From: an uncultured Ruminococcus sp.
GTDB lineage: Bacteria; Bacillota; Clostridia; Oscillospirales; Acutalibacteraceae
Direction: 5' to 3'
Length of the DNA stretch: 40,072 bases
Assembly (NCBI GenBank): GCA_934476515.1
Contig: CAKSNZ010000018.1
Location: 1 to 40,072, forward strand
A model generated the notes under the pieces. That model searched no databases. It was not told where the DNA came from and was given only the letters and a program-made list of their open reading frames with translations. Both the position numbers and the translations under genes were made by a program. Within the stretch, counting starts at the first letter, position 1. Each line of letters opens with the position of its first letter. Shown piece after piece: positions 22,364 through 30,987 of the stretch.

Positions 22364-25129
22364 TTAACAAACAATTTCAATTTTACTGCCATTTTCGTGG
22401 TCTTTGGTAACAATGATTTGTTTATCAATTTTATCCTTTAGTTCTGCAACATGAGAGATAATGCCAACAAGTCTATTACTACCTGAAAGGCCAATCAGAA
22501 CATTCATAGCTTGTTTTAATGACTCATCATCAAGAGAACCAAAGCCTTCATCAACAAACATTGTGTCAATCTTAATTCCACCGGCTGAGGACTGAATTTC
22601 ATCAGAAAGACCAAGTGCTAAAGCTAAGGATGCCTTAAAAGATTCACCACCAGAAAGAGTTTTTACACTTCTTTCTGTTGCGTTGTAATGGTCAATAACA
22701 TTTAGGTCAAGTCCTGTTTTTGCTGACTTGTTATCTGCTTCAGTTTGACGTTTTAACTCGTACTGACCATCTGTCATTTTTAAAAGTCTGACATTTGCCT
22801 TAGAGATAATTCTATCAAAATAAGTCATTTGGATAAATGTTTCCAGTTCCACCTTGTCCTTGCCATTTACTGTACCGTTTGCAGTATTAGCAAGAGAAGA
22901 AATTAGCTTGTACTTATTCTCAGCAGTTACTAAGTCCTTTGACTTTGAATTAATATTATTTAGAGTAGTTTTGTTTGCTGTTACTCTGGCATTAATCACC
23001 TTAATCAAATCAAATAATTCTTTAATAGAATTATCCAACTTTACTTTCTCAACCTTTACATCATCAATATTTTCAACCTTTGCCATACTTTCAAGCTGAT
23101 TATTCAATTCATCAATAGTACCCTTTACAGTTGAAATATCATTTTCTATTTTCTTGCATTTTTCCAATATAGAATTATACAAATCCTTTTCAGCAATGAT
23201 AATTTCCTTAATTTCATTAATTTTAGCCTTGGCATCATTTTCACTAGGAAACTCCAATTCTTCTTTTAAAGAATTTACTGTTTCATTAAGGGACTTTAAT
23301 TGCACTGTACAAGTGGCAATACTCTTCTCACAATTATTTTTATCGATTGTGAGATTTTCAATATCCTTTTCAGTTTTAGGAATACTGTCCTCTAACTTAC
23401 TTTTTCTTTCTTGCTTCTTCTCTAACTCTTTTAAAGATTTATCTTCCACATCATACTGACCTAACAGATTATTGATTTTTTCATCAATAATTGAAGTTGC
23501 ATTTTCTACTGTGCAATCGCCCAATAATTCTTTTATAGAATTTTCAACAGTGCTTTTCTTAGTTTCATAGTTACCTTTGGCCATACCTGACTTTTGGCTT
23601 TGATTTTCAGCTAATCTCTGTTGTTGGTCATACTTAGCCTTTGCATTTTCAACGTCTTCTTTAGTTGGTGCATTATCTGAAATTACTGCTAAATGAGGAT
23701 GTGAAGTTGAACCACAAACAGGACAAGGCTCATTATCCTTTAAGTCTCTTGCCAATATACCGGCTTGGTTATTTAAATAGAGTCTGTTAAGTTCATTGTA
23801 TCTGTTTTGATATTCAACTGCTATTTTACCGGACTGTAAATATTCTTGTTGTGCATTAACAAATACTTTTTCTGCCTTAGAAAGTTCAAATATTTCTTTT
23901 TGAAGATTTCTAAGTTTTTGACCCTCTTCTTTTATTTTCTCAAGGGTGTTTTTTATGTTGATAATATCAGTTTCAACATTACCAATCAGTTTAACTTCTT
24001 CCTTATCATTATTAAGGCTCTTACTTAGTAAAGTAACTTTATCGGATAAAATCTTCTGATTGCTTTCATTATTAGCTTTTTCTCTTTCTTTAATAGAGAT
24101 TAAGTTCTTTGTTTCATCAAGTTTTTGATACTTAGGAAGTGTAGGTTCTATTTTGCCGATTTCCTTTTGCAAAATATTCCATCTATCCTCTTTGTTGCTT
24201 TCATTTAATTCTTTTTGAGAATTAACAAGTAACTTTTTCAAACTATTTTTCTTTACAACAGCTATTTTTAAGTCATTTGTTTTTTCTACAAAAGAATTAT
24301 AACTATCAATTACAACCTTAATTTTCTGCAACTTTTCTTGTGATAAAGTAAGTTCTTCATCCTTTACTTTAAGTGTAATGCTATCACTTTCAATTAATTT
24401 TGAAAGAATATCAACTACTTCTTCTGTTGGGATATTACCTAATTTTGCATTTTCAATATCAGTGAAAAGCTGAGAATTCTCTCCACACACAATACCATTA
24501 ATATACTGCTTTACACTTTCGGTTAATTTGGCAGTTTCTCTATAAGAGGCAGACTTCATATCAGCAAGTTTTCTCTGTAACTTGCTATAGTTCTGGGTAT
24601 TAAAGATTTTTTGAAAAATTAATTTCCTTTCATTTGATGATGCTAAAAGTAACTTTTTGAAATCACCTTGAGCAATCATTACAATTTGAGAAAATTGGTT
24701 TTTGTCTATACCCATTATCTCAATTATTTCTCTATTAACATCTTTAATTGATGTTGTTACCTTGCCATTAGGATAAGTTAGTTCTGCATTAGGTGATTCC
24801 TTAGTAAAACCGTTGCCACTTTTCTTTGGTCGCAAATATTCCGGATTTCTCTTAATGTTATACACCTTGCCACCATACTGAAACTTTAGTTCAACTTCTG
24901 TTTTAGTTTCAGGAGAAGCATATTTTGACCTAAGCATTTTACTATCACGAATTTCACCACTGGCTTCACCGTAAAGAGCAAAAGTAATGGCATCAAAAAT
25001 TGTGGTTTTACCTGCACCGGTATCACCTGTAATTAAGTAAAGTCCACTTTTGCCTAGTTTCTCCATATCAATAGTTACTTTGTCTGCATATGGTCCAAAG
25101 GCTGACATTGTAATACATAATGGTCGCAT
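22364..25129 (-). CDS. sbcC: Exonuclease subunit SbcC
   Basis: This 921-residue SMC-like ATPase has an N-terminal FGPYADKVTIDM strand and Walker A GDTGAGKTT near residue 36, the Q-loop AQGDFKKLLLA, two long coiled coils, a CPVCG zinc hook near the middle, the signature KTLSGGESFKASLALAL and Walker B MFVDEGFGSLD. With SbcD it opens and degrades hairpin and protein-blocked DNA ends. The ATG at 25129 overlaps the sbcD stop (TAATG) and has GGGAGG upstream; the frame to 25144 is not needed. Length is slightly below the usual 1000-1050 because the coiled coils are short. Confidence 0.96.
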   Translation of the reverse strand: MRPLCITMSAFGPYADKVTIDMEKLGKSGLYLITGDTGAGKTTIFDAITFALYGEASGEIRDSKMLRSKYASPETKTEVELKFQYGGKVYNIKRNPEYLRPKKSGNGFTKESPNAELTYPNGKVTTSIKDVNREIIEIMGIDKNQFSQIVMIAQGDFKKLLLASSNERKLIFQKIFNTQNYSKLQRKLADMKSASYRETAKLTESVKQYINGIVCGENSQLFTDIENAKLGNIPTEEVVDILSKLIESDSITLKVKDEELTLSQEKLQKIKVVIDSYNSFVEKTNDLKIAVVKKNSLKKLLVNSQKELNESNKEDRWNILQKEIGKIEPTLPKYQKLDETKNLISIKEREKANNESNQKILSDKVTLLSKSLNNDKEEVKLIGNVETDIINIKNTLEKIKEEGQKLRNLQKEIFELSKAEKVFVNAQQEYLQSGKIAVEYQNRYNELNRLYLNNQAGILARDLKDNEPCPVCGSTSHPHLAVISDNAPTKEDVENAKAKYDQQQRLAENQSQKSGMAKGNYETKKSTVENSIKELLGDCTVENATSIIDEKINNLLGQYDVEDKSLKELEKKQERKSKLEDSIPKTEKDIENLTIDKNNCEKSIATCTVQLKSLNETVNSLKEELEFPSENDAKAKINEIKEIIIAEKDLYNSILEKCKKIENDISTVKGTIDELNNQLESMAKVENIDDVKVEKVKLDNSIKELFDLIKVINARVTANKTTLNNINSKSKDLVTAENKYKLISSLANTANGTVNGKDKVELETFIQMTYFDRIISKANVRLLKMTDGQYELKRQTEADNKSAKTGLDLNVIDHYNATERSVKTLSGGESFKASLALALGLSDEIQSSAGGIKIDTMFVDEGFGSLDDESLKQAMNVLIGLSGSNRLVGIISHVAELKDKIDKQIIVTKDHENGSKIEIVC

Positions 25130-26262
25130 TAGATTTCCTCCCAAATTTCTTCAACTAGAGTTTTCATAATTTCTTCTTGTTCTTCGTTCATATCTTGATT
25201 ATTCTGTTTCTTGTACAATTCAGCAAAAAGCTCAATGGGACTTTTTCTTTCAATATCATCGGTAACATCCACTGTACCTACACTTCTGGTTCTTAAGTTA
25301 TCATAATCAAGTTTCATTATGTTTGGATAAATCACCCTTAGTTTGCTTATAACATTTGGAATATCATCTTCATCAGTTAATGTAATATGTAAATAATCAT
25401 CAGTACAAGTATTTTCATAATTACTTTTTAGGGTAAGTTCATCGTAAGTACCACGAATTTCTCTCATATCTCTAAATGGCTTTAGTTCTACTTTTTTATA
25501 TTGAATATTACCCTTATCATTAAAATCAAGAATAGTTACCGACTTAATATGATTAGCCTCAGAAAAAGAATACTTTAGTGGTGTACCACAATATCTGATA
25601 TTATCTGTACCTACAGTTTGTTCTCTGTGAATATGACCAAGTGCCACATAATCAAAACCATCAAACACTTCCCTACTAACATTATCAGTACCACCTACTG
25701 AAATGTCCTCAGACTCAGAAAGTTCTGCACCTGTAACAAACTGATGAGTAACAAGGATATTTCTTTCACTAAAATCTACATTCATATTGTCTATTGCAAC
25801 TTTTACTGCATCGGTATAATTTTCAATACTTTCTTCCGGAAAAAATCTTCTGACATTTGCAGGTTTAATAAACGGCAACAGATAAAAATTAACTTTGCCA
25901 TAATCATCATTTAGTGTAATAGGCTTTACCTTTCCGTTATAAACAGGTGAAAGATAAATTTTGCTTTTGCTGATTAACCTACCACCAAAAGCAATACGCT
26001 CAGGACTATCGTGGTTACCACTGATAATCAGTACATTTAGATTTCTGCTTGAAAGGTCGTACAAAAATTCATCAAAAAGTTCTACTGCCTCTGCTGATGG
26101 TACAGACTTGTCATACACATCACCGGCAATTATGACAGTTTCTACTTTCTCATTATCTATTATATTTAAAATTTCTTTTAGAATATAATCTTGGTCCTGT
26201 AGCATTGAGTATTCATTTACCCTTTTGCCAATATGTAAGTCACTTAGGTGCATTATTTTCAT
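25129..26262 (-). CDS. sbcD: Exonuclease subunit SbcD
   Basis: This 377-residue Mre11-type nuclease has the phosphoesterase motifs DLHIGKRV at 8-15, AGDVYDKS, SGNHDSPERI, VTHQFV and ALGHIHREQ, and a C-terminal domain that contacts SbcC. It supplies the Mn-dependent nuclease of the SbcCD complex. GGAG precedes the ATG. sbcC follows with a one-base overlap. Confidence 0.96.
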   Translation of the reverse strand: MKIMHLSDLHIGKRVNEYSMLQDQDYILKEILNIIDNEKVETVIIAGDVYDKSVPSAEAVELFDEFLYDLSSRNLNVLIISGNHDSPERIAFGGRLISKSKIYLSPVYNGKVKPITLNDDYGKVNFYLLPFIKPANVRRFFPEESIENYTDAVKVAIDNMNVDFSERNILVTHQFVTGAELSESEDISVGGTDNVSREVFDGFDYVALGHIHREQTVGTDNIRYCGTPLKYSFSEANHIKSVTILDFNDKGNIQYKKVELKPFRDMREIRGTYDELTLKSNYENTCTDDYLHITLTDEDDIPNVISKLRVIYPNIMKLDYDNLRTRSVGTVDVTDDIERKSPIELFAELYKKQNNQDMNEEQEEIMKTLVEEIWEEI

Positions 26263-26361
26263 AGAATTTCTCCTTAACTTGTTACTGTATTTTCATTATA
26301 GCATTGATAAAAGTAAAAATGTTGTGATTTGCAAGACTTTTTATAAATTATATTAAAATTA

Positions 26362-26577
26362 TTAATGTTCATAAGGTATATTATCTCTGTATCTTATTTC
26401 TTTTAATGCTTTCATCATTTCTTTTTCATCTAGATTTTGATTAACTAAATCTAATATTTCATTTATTCTTTTTTCAGAAGATAACAAACCATCTGCTAGT
26501 TCACACATTAATTCTTCTGTATATCGTTCCATACAAACTATAATAACATGACAAAAATTTTTATCCGAACCAATCAT
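26362..26577 (-). CDS. Small hypothetical protein
   Basis: This 71-residue protein is acidic and mostly helical (ERYTEELMCELADGLLSSEK, then residues 37-62 form a second helix). I recognise no family. The start at 26577 has only a weak GAAAGAG site; an internal Met at residue 16 is an alternative. It stands alone between sbcD and the divergent ClC gene. Confidence 0.5.
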   Translation of the reverse strand: MIGSDKNFCHVIIVCMERYTEELMCELADGLLSSEKRINEILDLVNQNLDEKEMMKALKEIRYRDNIPYEH

Positions 26578-26712
26578 AGCAATTCACTCTTTCTAATCTA
26601 TATAAATTCATATTAATATAATACCACATTCACTGTACCAAAAATGGGACATATCATTCTTATCAATTAATTTTTTAAATAAATAAAGTTATATACTTTT
26701 TGCACAAAAATA

Positions 26713-26742
26713 TTGATTTTATATATTGTTTTATAGTATAAT
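26713..26742 (+). promoter_or_regulatory. Promoter of the ClC operon
   Basis: -35 TTGATT (26713-26718), 18-nt spacer, -10 TATAAT (26737-26742). Confidence 0.7.
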
Positions 26743-26771
26743 TATTTTACAGTTAGTTTGGAGGAGATGGA

Positions 26772-28022
26772 ATGAAAAAGCATACAATAGCTAATAACTT
26801 TTTATACTATTTATTTTGTGGATTTAGTGGTGCAGTGGTATCACTTATAGTGTGGTTATTTTTACGGCTAATGAACTATGGTATTCATTTACTATGGAAT
26901 GTTGTACCTAGTAATATTGACTTTAAGTTTTACACACTTATTGTTTGTACAGTAGGTGGTCTTGTTCTTGGAATATGGCAAAAGGCTACTAACGCTATAC
27001 CTGATGAACTTGATGAAGTTATGAAGAAAGTTAAGAAAGACAAATTCTATCCTTACAACAGAGTTCTTTTCCTATGTGTTTCTGCCTTGTTGCCTTTAGT
27101 ATTTGGTGGCAGTATCGGTCCTGAAGCCGGTCTTACCGGTGTAATTGTAGGTCTTTGCTACTGGGCAGGTAGTCATATGAAAGATGCAAAAAGCAAAATT
27201 CCCGAACTTATGGAAGTTGGAATCAGTGCTACTCTTAGTGCAGTATTTTATGCACCTTTGTTTGGTCTTGCATCTGTAAGCGAAGAAAGACTTGACAGCA
27301 AAGACAAGCCTGACCTTGTACGTTCAACAAAAATCATTTCAAATATTGTTGCAGTGCTTTTTGCCGGTGGTACTTTGCTAGTGCTAAACTCAATATTTGG
27401 TGGTGGTATGGGATTACCTAGACTTGGTGGTGAAAGCATCTCTACTGCTGAATATTTACTTGCAATACCTCTCTCTATCATTGGGGTAATTTGTGGCTTT
27501 ATATTTGTAATGGCTGAAAAGTTCAGTGAAAAAATATTCAAAGTAATTCAAGGTAAGTGTGGCATTATAGTCAGCACAACTCTTGGTGGTATTATCCTAG
27601 GTGTTGTTGGTACATATTTCCCTTTATCTATGTTTTCCGGTGAAGAAAGTATCAATGTACTTAGTGAGGGATATATAAAATTTGCACCTTGGGTACTTAT
27701 TGGCAGTGGACTGTTAAAATTATTTTTAACTAACATTTGTATAAAGTCAGGTTGGAAAGGTGGTCACTTCTTCCCTGTGATTTTCTGTGGTGTTAGTATT
27801 GGCTTTGGTATTGGTATGCTCAGTGGACTTGATGTTGCATTTTGTTCTGCTATTGTTACTGCCGGATTACTGGGTGTAACAATGAAAAAGCCTTTAGCTG
27901 TAACAATGCTACTGTTACTTTGCTTTGATGTTAATGTTATCCCTTGGGTACTACTTTCTGCATTTATAGGTAGTGTAGTTCCTACAAAAATTTTCAAACT
28001 TAATAAAAACAAGAATTTATAA
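26772..28022 (+). CDS. ClC-family chloride channel or transporter
   Basis: This 416-residue membrane protein has about ten hydrophobic segments and ClC signatures GGSIGPEAGLTG (in place of GREGP, near residues 116-127) and SGWKGGHFFPVI (the GxFxP anion-binding region, near 328). No CBS domains follow. Bacterial ClC proteins are chloride/proton exchangers or channels, and some are fluoride exporters; the motif here does not settle which. GGAGG precedes the ATG. Two further genes follow at 10 and 22 bp, so this is an operon with a potassium channel. Confidence 0.9.
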   Translation: MKKHTIANNFLYYLFCGFSGAVVSLIVWLFLRLMNYGIHLLWNVVPSNIDFKFYTLIVCTVGGLVLGIWQKATNAIPDELDEVMKKVKKDKFYPYNRVLFLCVSALLPLVFGGSIGPEAGLTGVIVGLCYWAGSHMKDAKSKIPELMEVGISATLSAVFYAPLFGLASVSEERLDSKDKPDLVRSTKIISNIVAVLFAGGTLLVLNSIFGGGMGLPRLGGESISTAEYLLAIPLSIIGVICGFIFVMAEKFSEKIFKVIQGKCGIIVSTTLGGIILGVVGTYFPLSMFSGEESINVLSEGYIKFAPWVLIGSGLLKLFLTNICIKSGWKGGHFFPVIFCGVSIGFGIGMLSGLDVAFCSAIVTAGLLGVTMKKPLAVTMLLLLCFDVNVIPWVLLSAFIGSVVPTKIFKLNKNKNL

Positions 28023-28032
28023 AGGTGGTTTT

Positions 28033-28458
28033 ATGAAGAAAACTAGGTTACTAAAAATTGTTTTGAAAAGGACAGGGGCATTCAAACTACTATGTACATA
28101 TATTGTAGTTTTTGTTGCAGTAAGCATTGGCATCATGATTGTTGAACCTAACATAAACAGACTTATCGACAGTCTATGGTATTCATTTAGTGTAGCAACA
28201 ACTATTGGCTTTGGCGACATAACTGCAGTTACTTTAATAGGTAGAATTCTCTCAATTTTCCTTTCAATATGTTCAATACTGATTATTGCAGTAGTACCGG
28301 GTATTATCACCAGTTACTACATAGAAAGCACAAAATTAAGGGAAAAAGAAAGTAGTGCAAAGTTTCTTGATGACCTAGAAAGACTACCTGAATTATCAAA
28401 AGAAGAACTTACTGCTCTATCTGAAAGAGTTAAAAATTTTAACAAGAAAAAGAAATAA
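28033..28458 (+). CDS. Two-TM potassium channel
   Basis: This 141-residue protein has two membrane segments around a pore loop with the potassium selectivity filter TIGFGD (about residues 57-62). There is no RCK/TrkA domain; the C-terminus is a charged helix. The length fits a minimal KcsA-like subunit, which would act as a tetramer. It lies 10 bp after the ClC gene, which suggests joint movement of potassium and chloride, for example in osmotic or membrane-potential control (inference). Confidence 0.92.
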   Translation: MKKTRLLKIVLKRTGAFKLLCTYIVVFVAVSIGIMIVEPNINRLIDSLWYSFSVATTIGFGDITAVTLIGRILSIFLSICSILIIAVVPGIITSYYIESTKLREKESSAKFLDDLERLPELSKEELTALSERVKNFNKKKK

Positions 28459-28480
28459 TATTCATTTAAGGAGAAAAGAA

Positions 28481-29005
28481 ATGAAAATTGTAATTGTAAA
28501 CGGTAGTCCAAGAAAAGGCAACACCTACTCAGCTATTAATGCATTTGTTGAAGGTGCAAAAGGAAATAATGACATTGAAATTATTGACTCATACAAGTTA
28601 AAGATTAGTCCTTGTGTAGCTTGTGGTACTTGTGAATGTTACAAGGGTTGTGTAGCAAAAGATGACAGTAACCCTACTGTTGATAAATTAGTAAATGCTG
28701 ATATGATAATATTTGCCACACCTGTATATTGGTGGGGAATTACTGCACAGATAAAGTTAGTAATTGACAAATGCTACTGCAAAGGTGCTTTGCTAAAGAA
28801 TAAGAAAGTTGGAGTTATTGCAATCGGTGGTTCACCTACAACTAATGTTCAGTATGAACTAATTGAAAAGCAATTTCAATGTATTGGCAATTACTTAGAT
28901 TGGGATATTAAATTTCACAAATCTTTCTTTGCAAGTGAAAAAGATGATTTACTAAAAAATGAAAGTGCTATTGAAGAACTAAAAGCACTTGGTAAAGAAA
29001 TTTAA
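28481..29005 (+). CDS. NAD(P)H-dependent FMN reductase / flavodoxin-fold oxidoreductase
   Basis: This 174-residue protein has the flavodoxin-like FMN loop NGSPRKGNTYSA at 5-16 and the PVYWWGITAQIKLVIDK block typical of the NADPH-dependent FMN reductase and iron-sulfur flavoprotein group. A cysteine-rich stretch CVACGTCECYKGC (about residues 45-57) resembles the cluster-binding region of iron-sulfur flavoproteins. It is third in the operon after the two channel genes. Confidence 0.88.
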   Translation: MKIVIVNGSPRKGNTYSAINAFVEGAKGNNDIEIIDSYKLKISPCVACGTCECYKGCVAKDDSNPTVDKLVNADMIIFATPVYWWGITAQIKLVIDKCYCKGALLKNKKVGVIAIGGSPTTNVQYELIEKQFQCIGNYLDWDIKFHKSFFASEKDDLLKNESAIEELKALGKEI

Positions 29006-29027
29006 TTTTTTATTTATCCATATAAAA

Positions 29028-29052
29028 AGGAGCAACTGCTAAAGTTGCTCCT
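29028..29052 (+). terminator. Terminator of the ClC operon
   Basis: Arms AGGAGCAACT (29028-29037) and AGTTGCTCCT (29043-29052), loop GCTAA, followed by AATTTTTT. Confidence 0.9.
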
Positions 29053-29061
29053 AATTTTTTA

Positions 29062-29092
29062 CTGAGTAATGGGACTTGAACCCGTACATCAC
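29062..29092 (-). tRNA. tRNA 3-prime remnant
   Basis: On the minus strand the sequence GGGTTCAAGTCCC looks like a T-arm with its TTCAA loop, followed by an acceptor-like ATTACTC. No D-arm, anticodon arm or matching 5-prime acceptor strand is present; a terminator hairpin occupies that place. The outer T-stem has a mismatch. This is a fragment, not a functional tRNA. Such fragments often mark past integration at a tRNA gene. Confidence 0.55.
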
Positions 29093-29093
29093 A

Positions 29094-29126
29094 AAAGCTA
29101 GGCTAATTTAGAATTAACCTAGCTTT
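29094..29126 (-). terminator. Terminator after the tyrosine phosphatase gene
   Basis: Arms AAAGCTAGGCTAATT (29094-29108) and AATTAACCTAGCTTT (29112-29126); on the minus RNA all 15 pairs form, with one G-U. A short U-run follows. Confidence 0.85.
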
Positions 29127-29132
29127 ATTTTA

Positions 29133-29597
29133 TTATTTAGTTAAATATTCTAGCAATGCTTTACAACCGTTATAAATATCATTGTAGCATTTTTCAAAAT
29201 CTCCTGTGTACCAGGGATCAGATACATCTCTGTCACTACCTGCATAACTCATTAGCTTGTGAATTTTATTATCCGGATCACCATTTAAAATTCTACTCAT
29301 ATTTCGTACATTGTTACTATCCATAGGAATCAGCAAATCATATTTTTCATAGTCAGATTTTTTAATCTGTACTGCTCTCTTTCCATTACAATCAATGTTG
29401 TGTAAATTTAGAATTTCCTTTGCCGGTGGATATACAGGATTGCCAACGCCATTCCATATTTCTTCTGTGCTGGTAGCTGAGGAAGTAACTACAAAGTCAC
29501 TTTCAAGACCTTTCTTCTTTATCATATCTTTAAATATAAACTCTGCCATTGGTGACCTGCAAATATTACCATGGCACACAAACATAATCTTTTTCAT
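29133..29597 (-). CDS. Low-molecular-weight protein-tyrosine phosphatase
   Basis: This 154-residue protein has the LMW-PTP P-loop VCHGNICRSPMAE (catalytic Cys8, Arg14) and the acid loop DPWYTGDFE near residue 128. Length is typical. It may dephosphorylate tyrosine kinases of surface polysaccharide synthesis or arginine phosphates; the motif has Ile rather than Thr before the second Cys of CxxNICRS, which in the family favours the tyrosine type. It is a single-gene unit. Confidence 0.94.
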   Translation of the reverse strand: MKKIMFVCHGNICRSPMAEFIFKDMIKKKGLESDFVVTSSATSTEEIWNGVGNPVYPPAKEILNLHNIDCNGKRAVQIKKSDYEKYDLLIPMDSNNVRNMSRILNGDPDNKIHKLMSYAGSDRDVSDPWYTGDFEKCYNDIYNGCKALLEYLTK

Positions 29598-29696
29598 TAT
29601 ATTTTCCTTTCAGATGCAATTAGATTTGAACATAATATTTTACTACACAATAAGGATATTATACTATAAAAACAAATATTTTTCTACAAGAAAAAA

Positions 29697-29721
29697 CCTA
29701 CTCAACAAAAAGTTAAGTAGG
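29697..29721 (-). terminator. Terminator after the secreted protein gene at 29864
   Basis: On the minus RNA CCUACUUAAC (29712-29721) pairs with GUUGAGUAGG (29697-29706) with one G-U, then UUUUUU. It lies about 140 bases past the stop codon. Confidence 0.8.
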
Positions 29722-29863
29722 CTTTCAGGGAATAAATTTGGTTGTTATAAAGGAATAATTTTTAATAATTCTATATTGTTATGTAATAATTACAAACATT
29801 ATAGAAAGGGATTACACAACAAATATTATGGGACAAAAATCAAACTACAATTTAACTTTTTGA

Positions 29864-30709
29864 TTATGGATTTTGAACATACTCCTCGATTTGGTCATAG
29901 TTTAGGTTATTATCTCCACCATAAATTTGAGTAAACGGAACCAGATACTTAACCTTATTTGAGTTATCCATTTTTATTTCAAATATAGGGCTAAATACCA
30001 TACTGTCTGCACTACTTGCATTACTATTAATTTTAATGTAATAATCAAGCTGTTTACCCGGTGTGAACTTTACATTCTTTTTGTAAGTATATTTAAATTG
30101 GTCATTATCACCGGAAACTAAGCCCTTTACTGTAAAAGTTTTTTTGTTAGCTTCAAGAAAAGAATAACAAGCTTCATTATTGGTAATCTCAGCACTGATA
30201 CCTTGCTTAATATCTACAGACTGACCATTTACATAATTAAATGATACTTTACCAATAGGATACTTAACAGTTTTTCCACCATTTTTATACACTAAATTTG
30301 TAATAGTATATTTACCCTCAGTGGAAAATCCAACTTTAAATGACACTACATACTTTGTTAAATCATTATCTTTTTCCGGATGGTCAGCAACAATAACATC
30401 TTTAACAAGTACATTATCATTATCAAAACTTAGTTTGCTAATATCATCTAAAAACTTTGTGTTACTGTTAAAAGCATATACTTCTGTTCTAAATGTAGAT
30501 TGGTCATTGGTTGTATTTTCACTTTTAAGTACACCAATAGAACCATACAGTTTACGGAAATAAACACCTTTAACCTTGTCGGATGTTGATGTCTTTTGGG
30601 TGTTGTTATCTTTGGTTGGTTTATTATTGTAAACCAACACACCTATACAAATTGCCAATGCAACTACCAGTACAGATAATACACCAATGATAATCTTACT
30701 CTTTTTCAT
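29864..30709 (-). CDS. Secreted or membrane-anchored protein of unknown function
   Basis: This 281-residue protein has one N-terminal hydrophobic segment (residues 6-28, a signal anchor or uncleaved signal), a short Lys/Thr/Asn linker, then about 230 residues of beta-rich sequence with no motif I know. Possible Ig-like strands (KYTITNLVYKNGGKTVKYP; KYLVPFTQIYGG) suggest a small extracellular beta-sandwich. GGAGG precedes the ATG. It heads the block of surface proteins and is followed by its own terminator. Confidence 0.75.
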   Translation of the reverse strand: MKKSKIIIGVLSVLVVALAICIGVLVYNNKPTKDNNTQKTSTSDKVKGVYFRKLYGSIGVLKSENTTNDQSTFRTEVYAFNSNTKFLDDISKLSFDNDNVLVKDVIVADHPEKDNDLTKYVVSFKVGFSTEGKYTITNLVYKNGGKTVKYPIGKVSFNYVNGQSVDIKQGISAEITNNEACYSFLEANKKTFTVKGLVSGDNDQFKYTYKKNVKFTPGKQLDYYIKINSNASSADSMVFSPIFEIKMDNSNKVKYLVPFTQIYGGDNNLNYDQIEEYVQNP

Positions 30710-30784
30710 AAATTTTTCCTCCTTTTTGTTTAACGAGTTTTATTATCTTGCTTATATTTTAAAGTAAAAAGTTTATTATTACAA

Positions 30785-30836
30785 GCAACTTTGAGTTGCA
30801 ACTGTAGTTGCAACCGTCAGTTTACATATTATCTGG
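30785..30836. repeat. GTTGC repeat cluster upstream of the secreted protein gene
   Basis: AGTTGCAAC occurs twice with a 12-bp period (30794-30802 and 30806-30814). A GCAACT-TTG-AGTTGC hairpin (30785-30799) precedes, and a GGTTGC (30831-30836) can pair with GCAACC. It could be an operator or a leader structure. Confidence 0.5.
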
Positions 30837-30889
30837 TTGCTTTTATATTATAACACACAAAATTAAACAGTAATTACAAATTAATAGCA

Positions 30890-30922
30890 ATATACCCCCA
30901 CTACACAATAGTGAGGGTATAT
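30890..30922 (-). terminator. Terminator after the 1511-residue surface protein
   Basis: Arms ATATACCCCCACTA (30890-30903) and TAGTGAGGGTATAT (30909-30922), loop CACAA, one mismatch. Confidence 0.75.
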
Positions 30923-30987
30923 CTAAGGATTTAGTATAAATTGTAGAAAGCTAAATTATAAATCATAATAACTCTATCAAGTTAAAT

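Noticed and set aside
29041..29132. Complete tRNA gene
   Set aside because: Only a T-arm and acceptor-like end are present; the 5-prime half is replaced by a terminator hairpin.
29395..29934. Plus-strand frame of 179 codons opposite the tyrosine phosphatase
   Set aside because: It runs antisense through a certain gene and the terminator at 29697-29721, has odd hydrophobic composition and no ribosome binding site.
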